Below are positions 1 through 9,242 of a stretch of 64,000 bases of DNA, in pieces (position 1 is the first letter of the stretch; every line of letters starts with the position of its first letter). The position numbers and the translations under genes were made by a program. The stretch covers positions 558,001 through 622,000 of the forward strand of contig NZ_JAEHFX010000002.1 of assembly GCF_016623615.1 (NCBI RefSeq), in the 5' to 3' direction. The stretch is from Adhaeribacter terrigena. Its GTDB lineage: Bacteria; Bacteroidota; Bacteroidia; Cytophagales; Hymenobacteraceae. The notes under the pieces are model-generated. The model worked only from the letters and a program-made list of their open reading frames with translations, was not told where the DNA came from and made no database searches.

Positions 1-7
1 CCTCTCT

Positions 8-31
8 CCCCTTCTCCTATAGGAGAAGGGG
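8..31. repeat. Perfect 24-bp palindrome before the WYL-PhyH gene
   Basis: A perfect inverted repeat (CCCCTTCTCC, centre TATA, mirror arm) ends 21 bp before the first start codon. C/T-rich palindromes of this look are scattered in many Bacteroidota genomes, so it is probably a dispersed repeat. Because it sits in the leader of the next gene it could also form an mRNA hairpin; that is inference. Confidence 0.6.
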
Positions 32-52
32 CCGGGGGATGAGGTTAAAACT

Positions 53-1798
53 ATGCCCGTAAATCGCAATGCCCTGATCCGCTACCGTACCATCGATAAC
101 TGCCTGCGGAACAAATACCGGAAGTGGACTTTGGAAGACCTTATTGAGGCCTGTTCGGAAGCTTTGTATGAATATGAAGGCATTGACAAAGGCGTAAGCC
201 GGCGTTCGGTCCAGATGGATCTGCAACTTATGCGCAGCGATAAACTAGGCTACAACGCGCCGATCGTGGTGATCGACAAGAAATATTACGCTTACGAAGA
301 TCCGGAATATTCCATTACCAACATTCCGCTTACCGATCAGGACCTGGGCAAACTGACGGAGGTAGCTGAAATTTTAAGGCAATTTAAAGGCTTTACCCAT
401 TTCAACGAACTGAACGGAATGGTGCAACGGCTGGAAGACCGGATCCATACCGCTAAAACGAAACAGGCACCGATTATTGACCTGGAGAAAAACGATAATC
501 TGCGTGGACTAGAATATCTGGACGCGATCTACCAGGCCATAATTAAGAAGAAAGCGCTAACCATTACTTACCAGTCTTTTAAAGCGCGGGAGGCAAATAC
601 CTTTACCTTTCACCCGTATTTTATCAAGGAATTCCGGAACCGTTGGTTTGTAATTGGCGTGAAAAAGCAAAGCCAGCCGGTGCAGAATTTAGCGCTCGAT
701 CGCATCTGGGCATTGGAAGAGTCTGCTGAGCCTTACCTGGTAAATACCAGTTTCAATCTGGAGGAATATTACCGCAATGTAATTGGAGTTACCGTAAATC
801 CGAACGAAGGGCCGGAGCAGGTTGAACTTTTTGTGAATGCCAACACCGCTCCATATGTGCTTACCAAACCGATTCACCACTCGCAAACCTTGCTGGAAAA
901 GACCGGAAACGGTATCATAATTGGCTTAAAAGTGCAGCTGAATTTTGAGCTGGAAAAGGAAATTCTTGGGTTTGGCGAATGCGTGAAAGTGCTGCGGCCG
1001 GAACGATTTAAACGGCGGATTCAGGATCGGTTAAGCAATGCGGTGGAAAGTTATGAAAAGGAATTGCGCCTGCACGATCTGGAAAATAGTTTGAAAAAAG
1101 TGCAGCGCCGGGGCTTCGCTATTTTAGAAAATATTTACACCCATAAAGAAGTTAGCCGTCTGCTTTCCATCATCAATAAAGCCGCCGAAGACCGTACCAG
1201 ATTCAGAAGAACAGACGACCTGTTTGCGATCAGGAATTTGCTAAAGGAATTACCTTCTCTGAAAAGGATTTTATTTAACAGCAACCTTTCAAAGTTGGTA
1301 AAGGAAGGTTTTGGCAAGGATTATTTTTTGACCAAAGCCATTTATTTCGACAAGCCGCCGCGCTCAAACTGGTACGTTACCTGGCACCAGGATATACCCA
1401 TTAATGTGAATGGTAAAATTGAAACGGAAGGTTTTAATGCCTGGACCAATAAACAGGATCTGGTAAGCGTGCGTCCGCCAATGGAATACCTGAAAGATGC
1501 TTTTACGCTCCGGATCCACCTGGATGATACGGATGAAAAGAATGGGGCTTTAAAAGTAATTCCTAAAACTCATTTTGAAGTTTTAACCGATGAAGCAATT
1601 GGAATGTTGCGGGATAACTCGGAGCATAAATGTTGCCGGGTGCCTAAAGGAGGAGTTCATTTATTGAAGCCATTAACGTTGCATGCTTCTTCCAAAACGG
1701 AAAACGACCGGCATCGGAGGGTTATACACCTTGAATTTAATAATAAAGAACTGCCGGGGGAATTGGATTGGCTGGAGCGGGAATTCATTTTTAATTAA
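53..1798 (+). CDS. WYL-domain regulator fused to phytanoyl-CoA dioxygenase-like domain
   Basis: 581 aa. Residues about 1-90 look like the winged-helix N-terminus of WYL regulators, about 150-230 like the WYL ligand-sensing domain (WFVIG in place of WYL) and about 255-335 like its C-terminal extension. Residues about 350-575 resemble the PhyH family of Fe(II)/2-oxoglutarate oxygenases: the WHQD motif supplies H445 and D447, distal H544 lies in LHASS, and R556 in RHRRVIH fits the 2-oxoglutarate carboxylate binder. WYL proteins are normally about 300-330 aa, so the second half is a full extra domain in the same frame. A role as a regulator coupled to an oxygenase is inference; substrate unknown. 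The start is the first ATG, with GAGG about 10 bases upstream. Confidence 0.8.
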   Translation: MPVNRNALIRYRTIDNCLRNKYRKWTLEDLIEACSEALYEYEGIDKGVSRRSVQMDLQLMRSDKLGYNAPIVVIDKKYYAYEDPEYSITNIPLTDQDLGKLTEVAEILRQFKGFTHFNELNGMVQRLEDRIHTAKTKQAPIIDLEKNDNLRGLEYLDAIYQAIIKKKALTITYQSFKAREANTFTFHPYFIKEFRNRWFVIGVKKQSQPVQNLALDRIWALEESAEPYLVNTSFNLEEYYRNVIGVTVNPNEGPEQVELFVNANTAPYVLTKPIHHSQTLLEKTGNGIIIGLKVQLNFELEKEILGFGECVKVLRPERFKRRIQDRLSNAVESYEKELRLHDLENSLKKVQRRGFAILENIYTHKEVSRLLSIINKAAEDRTRFRRTDDLFAIRNLLKELPSLKRILFNSNLSKLVKEGFGKDYFLTKAIYFDKPPRSNWYVTWHQDIPINVNGKIETEGFNAWTNKQDLVSVRPPMEYLKDAFTLRIHLDDTDEKNGALKVIPKTHFEVLTDEAIGMLRDNSEHKCCRVPKGGVHLLKPLTLHASSKTENDRHRRVIHLEFNNKELPGELDWLEREFIFN

Positions 1799-1961
1799 GA
1801 TTAAGTAGAGAAGTATTTTAGAGCAAGTACAGGATTATTATCGTGCCTGTTTCTATAAGTAATTGGAATCTTCTACACAGGCTTTTTAGTTTAATTTTTT
1901 TATGTTTTCAGTATAAAGATCCTTGCTTTTCAATGTCTATTTAGAGCCGTAAGGTTTTATT

Positions 1962-2370
1962 ATGATTAGAAGTATCGTTTTACTTTTTTTACTTTTTTCA
2001 TTTTCTATCCAAGCGCAAAGCTGGCTAACGAAAAGCAATTACCGCAGCCCTTATACTTATATCTACAGAATAACCCATCAGGAGACAAAAACCATTTTTG
2101 AGATAAGGCCAGATCGGTTTCAAAGACCTTTTTTCATGCTGTAGTCGATTCTTTTGCCGTAAACCAATATTATTAATAAGATTTGCCGCAAGGGCATTAC
2201 CTCTTCGTCCTTGCTCAGGGGTCTGACCTGGTTTATTCGTTAAATACCGTTTCTCCTATATCCCTAAAGGTTTGCAATTAAAGTCTGGTTTTTCTGTACT
2301 GGTGCATGACGGTTTGGGAAACCGGTTTCAAATGCAGTTGTTCGGTATGGTAAAAAAGTGGTAAACCAGT
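1962..2370 (+). pseudogene. Decayed 5' part of a large secreted protein gene
   Basis: Starts with a clean signal peptide (MIRSIVLLFLLFSFSIQAQ) and stays open for 60 codons. It then shifts by one base and continues in another frame as FFHAVVDSFAVNQYY, two stop codons, and DLPQGHYLFVLAQGSDLVYS. The text resembles the N-terminus of large Bacteroidota alpha-2-macroglobulin/MG2-like proteins (from memory, tentative). The frameshift and stops mark a dead gene rather than a 60-aa protein. Confidence 0.6.
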
Positions 2371-2439
2371 AAGTAGCCAGGTAGTTGTTCAGTTAACAAG
2401 TCAGAAAATCAAGTAAAGAAATCTGCTAAATTAAAACCA

Positions 2440-3060
2440 TACCGGAAAGGCGGTCTCGATTACGGTATCGCCGTTCAGCAGATCACTGATGGGGGCTAAA
2501 TTCTGGGTGGTTCTTCGCAATCTATAATCAGTGGCAATCCAATTCAGTCTTCAAAAGGGTAGTTTGATTACTTGATTTTAAAGTTGGATGCCAAAGGCAA
2601 TAAAATCTGAGACAATGCCTTTGGAGGGGTAACACCAATAACCTTTTGGCTCTTCAGTAAACAAACCACTGACGGGGTTATATCCTGGGCGGAAGTTCTG
2701 AAGGCTGGGTAAGCCCAGACAAAAGCGAAACCAACAAAGGAAATTTTAACTTCTATGATTACTGGGTAGTTAAGATAGACTCCACCGGAAACAAAATGTA
2801 GGACCGGACTCAAGGCGGAAAATAAAGATTAAAGATTTTGGACAGTTCGGCAAACTCCGGATAAAGGATACATATTGGGTGGTTAATTCGATTCCGCTAG
2901 TAACAGTAATAAATCTGCTTTTTAACGAGAATACTGATGGAACCGCCATTAATCGGAGTGTAAGCTTTGGATGCCACTACGTTTTAAACTGGGTCCGGAA
3001 ATTTTCGCCAGATGGTGATTGGGATCAGACTGATACTTCTACTTAAGATTTTCTTCTTAG
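2440..3060 (+). pseudogene. Decayed tandem GGYILGGSS-repeat protein
   Basis: Translating across frames gives at least three copies of a unit like TTDGGYILGGSS...DYWVVKIDSTGNKMW, found in secreted Bacteroidota repeat proteins that often carry T9SS tails. The copies are interrupted by stops where the repeat expects Tyr or Trp (TAA in GGxILGG near 2498, TGA near 2608, TAG near 2800, TAA after GYILGG near 2885) and by frameshifts. No intact reading frame or C-terminal sorting domain remains. It may be the tail of the same ancestral gene as the preceding fragment or a second gene. Confidence 0.65.
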
Positions 3061-3320
3061 CGAATGGGTCTTGTATATTACAGGAGGATAAATGTACCAG
3101 CAAAATAAAACGTTCAGCGGTCAACAGGTCCTCCTGATTTTCTGGAGATTTCAGATTTTACATTAATGTGGCTTTACAAAACATATTCAGCTTCTTTACT
3201 TGCTTGAAGTAAGTTCAGCTCTTAATCGCAGCATAGTGGAATTGAAATTTGGTATCTACATGAAAAATTTTAGCCGTTTGTTTCCTCTTAATAATTGGTA
3301 TTGGTCAGGTAGCTTTCCTA

Positions 3321-4651
3321 TTACTTCAGCAGGGCTGCAAATGCCTTTTCTACTTTGCTGAAATTAAATTCCTGCAAAACCTGCTCCATGGCATTTTCGA
3401 TCTCCTGGTTGCACAAATTTCCGATACTGCCTTCATGGGTATGGTTAATTTTTTCCGGCCTTTCGAACGTGTTGTTTTCGATAGCAGCACCCACATTTTT
3501 ATACGCATCCCGGAAGGGCACGCCTTCCAGGACCTGTTGGTTTACGGCTTCCACGCTGAACAAATAACGGTATTTTTCATCCTGCAGCATATCCGGTTTT
3601 ACTTCCAGATTCTGCAGCATGTAAGTGGTCATTTCTAGGCAACTTTGCAGTTCTTTAAAAGCCGGTAAAAAGCTTTCTTTTACCAGCTGCAGGTCGCGGT
3701 GGTAACCCGATGGCAGATTGGTGATCATGAGCGCAATTTCGTTAGGCAAAGCCTGCAGTTTGTTGCACTTGCCCCGGATTATCTCAAATACATCAGGGTT
3801 CTTTTTGTGTGGCATAATGCTGGAACCGGTGGTCAGTTCGTCGGGCAGGGAAATAAAACCGAAATTCTGGCTCATGAACAAACAGGCGTCCATGGCGAGT
3901 TTGCCTACCGTAGCGGCCACTGAAGCAAGTGCGCTACTTACGTTCCGTTCGGTTTTTCCCCGGCCCATTTGCGCGTAAACCACGTTGTAATGCAGCGAGT
4001 CGAAACCCAGCAGCTGGGTGGTGAGCTGGCGGTTCAGCGGGAACGAAGAACCGTAACCGGCCGCTGAACCCAACGGATTTTTATTGCTGATCTTATACGC
4101 CGCCTGCAGCAGGATCAGGTCATCGGCTAAACTTTCGGCATAGGCACCAAACCACAACCCAAACGACGAAGGCATGGCAATCTGCAGGTGCGTGTAACCC
4201 GGCATAAGTTTACATGGTGCTGGTTGCTGAGCGAAATAAGTTGCCGGAAAAGCATATCCACCGATTCCACCGTTTTCTGAATTTCGCTCCGGATAAACAG
4301 TTTCAGATCGAGCAGGACCTGGTCGTTGCGGGATCGGCCACTGTGGATCTTTTTCCCCGCTTCGCCAATGCGGCGCGTAAGCAGTAATTCCACCTGCGAA
4401 TGCACGTCTTCCACGCCTTCTTCCAGCGTAAATTCTCCGTCCTGTATGGCAGCAAAAATGTTTTTCAATTCACGCTGCACCAGTTGTAGTTCTTCTGCGG
4501 AAAGCAGATCGATGCTGTGCAACATTTTGGTGTGCGCCAATGAGCCCAGCACATCGAAAGGCGCTAAAAACAAATCCAGTTCGCGGTCTTTGCCAACGGT
4601 AAATTGTTCTACTTGCTGCTGTACCTGGGTTTCTTTCTGCCAGAGTTTCAT
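3321..4651 (-). pseudogene. argH: Argininosuccinate lyase, frameshifted
   Basis: Last step of arginine synthesis: argininosuccinate to arginine plus fumarate. Two minus-strand frames together make a full-length enzyme (about 443 aa). The N-terminal frame (4651 to about 4207) has HSGRSRNDQVLLDLKL; the second (about 4206 to 3321) begins MPGYTHLQIAMPSS and has the signature GSSIMPHKKNPD. The switch falls in GTAAAC near 4207; one extra A (GTAAAAC) would restore QHHVKLMPGYTH. Either a real one-base deletion or a homopolymer sequencing error. It is last in the arginine operon, with a 130-bp gap after argE' containing one copy of the dispersed repeat. No other argH is seen here. Confidence 0.85.
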
Positions 4652-4710
4652 AAGGGGTTTGGGTTTATTTGCTACTGTTTTAATTGGTTTTAACTTTTTG
4701 CTTCAGGCAG

Positions 4711-4738
4711 TTTTCAGGTCCAAAACCATAGCGTTTTT
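4711..4738 (-). repeat. Dispersed repeat copy (argE'-argH gap)
   Basis: Contains AAAACCATAGCGTTTTT, the reverse-orientation core of the family; the pyrimidine arm (ACTTTTT) lies about 20 bases to the left. Confidence 0.6.
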
Positions 4739-4781
4739 AGGTATAAAAGGGCAGGTTTCGTAGCTTTATTATTTGAAGAGC

Positions 4782-5900
4782 TTAGTCTGCATTATTTGTT
4801 TTCAGGGCCAGCCGGTTCAGCATTTTCACGTACAACTCAATGCCGTTTTTCAATTCAGCCAGGTAAATGTATTCATCGGCGGTGTGCGAACGGGCAGAAT
4901 CGCCGGGGCCAATTTTAAGCGACGGTACCGGAAGCAAAGCCTGGTCGGAAGTAGTGGGGGAACCGTACATTTGCAGGCCCAAGGCCAGGCCGGCCTGCAC
5001 AATAGGCGCTGTGCTGGCAATGCCCGAAGGCCGTAAACGCATAGACCGCGGCCTAACTTCCGAAGTCACATGATGGCGGATAATTTCCAGGATCTCTTCG
5101 TGGGTATAGCAATCGGTAACGCGTATATCTACGGTAAATTCGCAACGGTCCGGAACTACGTTGTGCTGGCTGCCGGCTTTAATCATGGTCACGCTCATTT
5201 TTACCGGTCCCAGAAATTCCGAAACCTTTGGAAAGCGGAAATTCTGAAACCAGCTGATATCTTTCATCGCGTTGATAATGGCATTTTCCCCTTCTTCGCG
5301 GGCCGCATGGCCGGCTTTCCCGTGGGCTACGCAATCCAGCACCAGCAAGCCTTTTTCGGCTACCGCCATTTGCATTTGCGTAGGTTCGCCCACAATTGCA
5401 AAATCGATCTGGCCCAGGTCCGGTAAGATCAGCTCCAACCCGTTTGTGCCCGAAATTTCTTCTTCTGCCGTAGCCGCCATTATAAAGTTGTAGGCCAGGT
5501 TTTGCTGGGGATAAAAATATACGAATGTAGCCAGCAAAGCCACCAGGCAACCGCCGGCATCGTTGCTGCCCAAACCAAATATTTTCCCGTTTTCAGTTTC
5601 GGCCGCGAACGGGTCGCGTTGCCAGCCCGGGTTTGGTTTAACCGTGTCGTGGTGAGAGTTAAGCAAAATGGTAGGCAAAGCCGGGTCAAAATATTTATTA
5701 CGCGCCCAAACATTATGACTTTTTCGCCTTGAAACGATACCGTTTTCGGTTAGAAAAGCTTCGATCAGGTTGGCCGTCTGGTCTTCTTCGCGGCTATAAG
5801 AAACCGTACGGATCAGGTTTTTCAGCAAAGCTAAAGCTTGCTGGTAAAGCAGGTTTAATTCATTTGTGGCGAGTGTTGGTATTTCCTTTGTAGCCGGCAT
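4782..5900 (-). CDS. argE: M20 peptidase: N-acyl-ornithine/citrulline deacylase
   Basis: 372 aa, M20 metallopeptidase family. It shows the zinc-site motifs NSHHDTVKPNPGW, NDAGG and EEEISGTNG. In Bacteroidota arginine operons with an argF'-type transcarbamylase this enzyme is expected to remove the acetyl or succinyl group from acyl-citrulline rather than from acyl-ornithine; that role is inferred from the operon. It lies between argB and argH, with an unusually long 430-bp gap upstream. The ATG used gives a usual length for the family. Confidence 0.85.
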   Translation of the reverse strand: MPATKEIPTLATNELNLLYQQALALLKNLIRTVSYSREEDQTANLIEAFLTENGIVSRRKSHNVWARNKYFDPALPTILLNSHHDTVKPNPGWQRDPFAAETENGKIFGLGSNDAGGCLVALLATFVYFYPQQNLAYNFIMAATAEEEISGTNGLELILPDLGQIDFAIVGEPTQMQMAVAEKGLLVLDCVAHGKAGHAAREEGENAIINAMKDISWFQNFRFPKVSEFLGPVKMSVTMIKAGSQHNVVPDRCEFTVDIRVTDCYTHEEILEIIRHHVTSEVRPRSMRLRPSGIASTAPIVQAGLALGLQMYGSPTTSDQALLPVPSLKIGPGDSARSHTADEYIYLAELKNGIELYVKMLNRLALKTNNAD

Positions 5901-5971
5901 TTTAAATTGAAAACTGGAATTGTTTGGGTGGGAATATTAATATTTTTGGCTTTGTGTAAATAACTTTTGAA

Positions 5972-6006
5972 GCACTTTTTCAACTAAAAACCCTACCGTT
6001 TTTTTA
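5972..6006 (-). repeat. Dispersed repeat copy (argB-argE' gap)
   Basis: GCACTTTTT, spacer, then AAACCCTACCGTTTTTTT: a near-consensus reverse copy. Confidence 0.75.
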
Positions 6007-6007
6007 T

Positions 6008-6083
6008 GCTGGTGCGAGCTGGTAAGCTTGTACATTTTCCTGTTGATTCCTTAAAAGATTCGAGCTGCCAGCTCACTCCAGCA
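6008..6083. other. Imperfect hairpin inside the arginine operon
   Basis: TGCTGGTGCGAGCTGG at 6008-6023 pairs with CCAGCTCACTCCAGCA at 6068-6083 (14 of 16 positions), enclosing a 44-base loop. It lies in the 430-bp argB-argE' gap between two repeat copies. No T-run follows on either strand, so it is not an evident terminator. It could be an mRNA-processing structure or a relic palindromic repeat. The rest of the gap (6128-6330) shows no credible gene. Confidence 0.5.
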
Positions 6084-6100
6084 ATGAAATTTTTGGTTAA

Positions 6101-6127
6101 AAGTATCCGGAAAAGCATAGCTTTTAC
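6101..6127 (-). repeat. Degenerate dispersed repeat copy
   Basis: AAAAGCATAGCTTTTACC preceded by GGTTAAAAGT; weaker match to the family. Confidence 0.35.
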
Positions 6128-6330
6128 CTGCTAAGATTTACCTTGGTTGTTGGAGCACAGACCAGCATGCTGCAGTATAGGTTTCTGCTAACTTTTAAGG
6201 GCAGCGCTTCGAATTACGAGCCACAGACCGAGGCGGAAGGCATACAGATTAAGGGTCATGCCATGATTAGCACGAAATGGGTTTCAGCAAAAGCATCAAC
6301 TTCACAAAGGGAGTATTATGCCCGATTCTG

Positions 6331-7131
6331 CTATTCTTTAACCAGTTCTGTTCCCGCTTTTTTATCCTGAATGAGCATTTTTCCGATCGCATCGGCGTGG
6401 CAGATCACGACGGAATTTACGCCGGCTACCAGGGCTTTAAACGCATTGTCTAATTTCGGAAGCATGCCTTTGGCAATAAGGCCTTCGTGTTTCAGGGAGC
6501 GGTATTTTTCCAGCGTCAATTCTTCGATGATCGAGTCTTCGTTTTCAAGATCGGTGAGTACGCCATTCTTTTCGAAGCAGTAGTATAGTTTGGTTTCGTA
6601 CTGCCCGGAAAGCGCAATGGCCAAAGCGGAAGCAATGGTATCAGCATTGGTGTTCAGCAGGCTGCCGGCTTTGTCGTGGGTCAGTGGGGCGAATACCGGT
6701 ACGAAGCAGTTATCCAGAAAAAAAGCGATCTTTTCGCCCCGGATCACGCCCGGAATGATATCGCCGGCGTAACCGAAATCGAGTTTGCCGGCCGCGCGTT
6801 TGGCCGCCGGAATCAGGTTTGCATCGGCACCGGTAAAACCAATGGCGTTGCAGTCTTCAGCCTGTAACTTAGCCACAATGGTTTTGTTTATCAGGCCGCC
6901 GTACACCATGGTAACTACCCGCAGGGTTTCGGCATCAGTAATGCGCAGGCCGTTTACCATGGTGGTTTCAAGGCCCAGGTTGCCACTGATCTGGGTAACC
7001 GTTTTCCCGCCCCCGTGAATCAGGATCTTCGGCCCGGGGATCTGGGCAAAATCTTTCAGGAACCGGTTTAATTTTGTTTCATCGTCGATGATGTTGCCAC
7101 CGATCTTGATCAGGTTTAATGTTTGTTTCAT
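6331..7131 (-). CDS. argB: Acetylglutamate kinase family protein
   Basis: 266 aa amino-acid kinase fold: NLIKIGGNIIDD at the N-terminus and ILIHGGGKTVTQ for the nucleotide and substrate loops. It phosphorylates N-acyl-glutamate, the second step of arginine synthesis. The ATG overlaps the argF' stop by 4 bp (7128-7131), implying translational coupling. Whether the substrate is acetyl- or succinyl-glutamate is not decided by what can be read here. Confidence 0.9.
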   Translation of the reverse strand: MKQTLNLIKIGGNIIDDETKLNRFLKDFAQIPGPKILIHGGGKTVTQISGNLGLETTMVNGLRITDAETLRVVTMVYGGLINKTIVAKLQAEDCNAIGFTGADANLIPAAKRAAGKLDFGYAGDIIPGVIRGEKIAFFLDNCFVPVFAPLTHDKAGSLLNTNADTIASALAIALSGQYETKLYYCFEKNGVLTDLENEDSIIEELTLEKYRSLKHEGLIAKGMLPKLDNAFKALVAGVNSVVICHADAIGKMLIQDKKAGTELVKE

Positions 7132-8090
7132 GATGGAATTGGGAAATTAGTTTCAAGCATTTTTTTTAGCACTACCTGTGCCGCCCACACGCGGTTTGCA
7201 GCCTGCTGCAGGACTAGGGAATTTGGCCCGTCCAGAATATCAGCACCAAGTTCCAGGTCTCTTCTCACCGGCAGGCAGTGCATCACCTTGCCGCTGTTGG
7301 TGTTTTTCAGGCGTTCCTCGGTTAGCATCCAGCCCGGGTCCTGGGTCAGGATCTGTCCGTATGGCTGGTAGGACGACCAGTTCTTTACATAAATAAAATC
7401 AGCATCTTGCAGGGCTTCGTCCTGGTTGTTGGTAATGGTTGCGCCGGAAGTATAGGCCGGATCCAGGTCGTAGCCTTTGGGGTGCGCGATCACCAGTTCA
7501 ACGTCGGCTACGCTCATCCATTCTGCAAAGGAATTCGGAACGGCCTGGGGCAAGGGTTTAACGTGCGGCGCCCAGGTAAGCACCACTTTGGGTTTTTTCG
7601 CCGTTTTCAGTTCTTCGATCGTGATCAGGTCGGCCAGGCTTTGCAGCGGGTGTAAGGTGCCCGATTCCAGGCTGATAACCGGTAAATCGGAGTAGTGAAT
7701 GAATTTGTTCAGGATATCTTCGCGGTAATCTTCGTCGCGGTTTTTCAGGTTCGGGAACGACCGTAAGCCCATGATATCGAAGTACTGACCCATAACGCCG
7801 GCGGCTTCCCGGATGTGTTCCACCGAAGTTCCGTTCATGATCACGCCATCCAGCGTTTCCAGCGCCCAGCCTTCTTTGTCGATGTTCATAACCATTACGT
7901 CCATACCCAGGTTTACTGCCGCTTTTTGGGTGCTGAGTCGGGTGCGTAAACTCGGGTTCAGGAAGATCAGCCCCAACGTTTTATTTCTGCCGGTTTCTTT
8001 ATAGCCCAGCGGGTTTCTTTTTAAAACCAGCGCTTCGGTTACCAGGGCATTTACATCGGCAACGTCTTTTACGGAAGTGAATTTTTTCAT
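7128..8090 (-). CDS. argF': N-acyl-ornithine carbamoyltransferase (ArgF')
   Basis: 320 aa. Carbamoyl-phosphate site FLNPSLRTRLSTQ and the C-terminal HCLPVRRD match the transcarbamylase fold. Length, WAPHVKPLPQAVPNSFAEWM and GYDLDPAY place it with the Bacteroidota N-succinyl/N-acetyl-ornithine branch rather than ornithine carbamoyltransferase. The position that in the Bacteroides enzyme is Pro90 (succinyl) and in the Xanthomonas acetyl enzyme Glu92 (both from memory) is Val90 here (GTSVEH), so acyl preference is open. The gene follows argD by 2 bp and overlaps argB by 4 bp. Confidence 0.88.
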   Translation of the reverse strand: MKKFTSVKDVADVNALVTEALVLKRNPLGYKETGRNKTLGLIFLNPSLRTRLSTQKAAVNLGMDVMVMNIDKEGWALETLDGVIMNGTSVEHIREAAGVMGQYFDIMGLRSFPNLKNRDEDYREDILNKFIHYSDLPVISLESGTLHPLQSLADLITIEELKTAKKPKVVLTWAPHVKPLPQAVPNSFAEWMSVADVELVIAHPKGYDLDPAYTSGATITNNQDEALQDADFIYVKNWSSYQPYGQILTQDPGWMLTEERLKNTNSGKVMHCLPVRRDLELGADILDGPNSLVLQQAANRVWAAQVVLKKMLETNFPIPS

Positions 8091-8092
8091 TT

Positions 8093-9232
8093 TTACACCA
8101 GGGTTTTCGCTAACACATTCGAAAAAGCTTCCAGGAAAAGGTCGGCTTCTTCTTTCTTCAGATTTAATGCGGGAAGGATCCGCAGGGTATTTTTATTTGA
8201 AGCCGAGCCGGTAAAAATCCGGTATTCTTCCAGCAGTTCTTTCCGGAGCCCAGCCACCGGAAACGGCATTTCGATCCCGATCATCAGGCCCAGTCCGCGG
8301 ACTTCTTTTATGCCTTCGATCTTGCTTAATTCCGCCATCAGGTACATGCCTGTTTGGGCCGCATTTTCCACCAGGTTTTCCTGCTCCATTACTTCCAGCA
8401 CCGCCAGAGCTGCCGCACAGGCCAGGTAATTCCCGCCAAACGTGGTGCCTAGCATGCCGTATTTGGCTTCGAATTTCGGGTGCAACAAAATACCGCCAAC
8501 CGGGAAACCGTTGCCCATGCCTTTGGCCATGGTAATGATATCGGCTTCGATACCGGCATGCTGATGGGCAAAGAATTTCCCTGACCGGCCGTAACCCGAT
8601 TGAATTTCGTCCAGGATCAGCACAATGTGGTGTTGGTTGCAATAGGCGCGGAGCTTTTTAAGGAAGCTTTCGGATGGAATATTTACGCCGCCTACACCCT
8701 GAATGCCTTCTATGATTACCGCGCAGATCTTCTCCGGGTCCCTGATTTCTTGCAACGCTTCTTCATCATTAAATGGCATAAAAAGCACGTCGTGGCCTGA
8801 ATTTACCGGAGCCTGAATGGAAGGGTCGTCGGTAAAGGCAACGGCAGCAGAAGTGCGGCCGTGAAACGATTGGCTGAAGGAAATTACCTTTTTGCGACCG
8901 GTATGGAAAGAGGCAACTTTCAGAGCATTTTCAATGGCCTCGGCGCCGGAATTTACCAGGAACAGATTGTAAGCCGGGTAACCGCAAAGCGCGGCTAGTT
9001 TATGGGCCAGTTCCTGCTGTTGCGGAATCTGCACCGAGTTGGAATAAAACCCGATCAGCTTAAGTTGGCCGGTAAGTTTCTGCACGTAATGCGGGTGGCT
9101 ATGGCCAATAGAAATTACTGCGTGGCCGCCGTAAAGATCTAAATATCTGGTGCCGTTCTCATCCCACACATAAGACCCTGCAGCTTTTACCGGCGTGATA
9201 TTGAAAAGCGGATATACGTTAAATAATGACAT
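8093..9232 (-). CDS. argD: Acyl-ornithine aminotransferase
   Basis: 379 aa class-III PLP aminotransferase. NSGAEAIENALK forms the phosphate loop, LDEIQSGYGRSG holds the PLP-ring Asp, and MAKGMGNGFPVGG contains Schiff-base K237. It converts N-acyl-glutamate semialdehyde to N-acyl-ornithine with glutamate as donor. It starts 10 bp after argC and ends 2 bp before argF', so a tight operon. A class-III aminotransferase for another substrate is unlikely in this context. Confidence 0.9.
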   Translation of the reverse strand: MSLFNVYPLFNITPVKAAGSYVWDENGTRYLDLYGGHAVISIGHSHPHYVQKLTGQLKLIGFYSNSVQIPQQQELAHKLAALCGYPAYNLFLVNSGAEAIENALKVASFHTGRKKVISFSQSFHGRTSAAVAFTDDPSIQAPVNSGHDVLFMPFNDEEALQEIRDPEKICAVIIEGIQGVGGVNIPSESFLKKLRAYCNQHHIVLILDEIQSGYGRSGKFFAHQHAGIEADIITMAKGMGNGFPVGGILLHPKFEAKYGMLGTTFGGNYLACAAALAVLEVMEQENLVENAAQTGMYLMAELSKIEGIKEVRGLGLMIGIEMPFPVAGLRKELLEEYRIFTGSASNKNTLRILPALNLKKEEADLFLEAFSNVLAKTLV

Positions 9233-9242
9233 GTTCTTTTTT

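Noticed and set aside
1962-3060. Idea that stop codons here are read as Tyr/Trp (recoding).
   Set aside because: Frameshifts occur as well, and neighbouring genes use normal stops; decay explains it better.
4326-5732. Several long plus-strand frames over the arginine genes.
   Set aside because: Mirror frames of well-identified minus-strand genes.
6143-6370. 75-codon plus-strand frame in the argB-argE' gap.
   Set aside because: Opposite to the operon, no recognisable features, runs into the argB 3' end.
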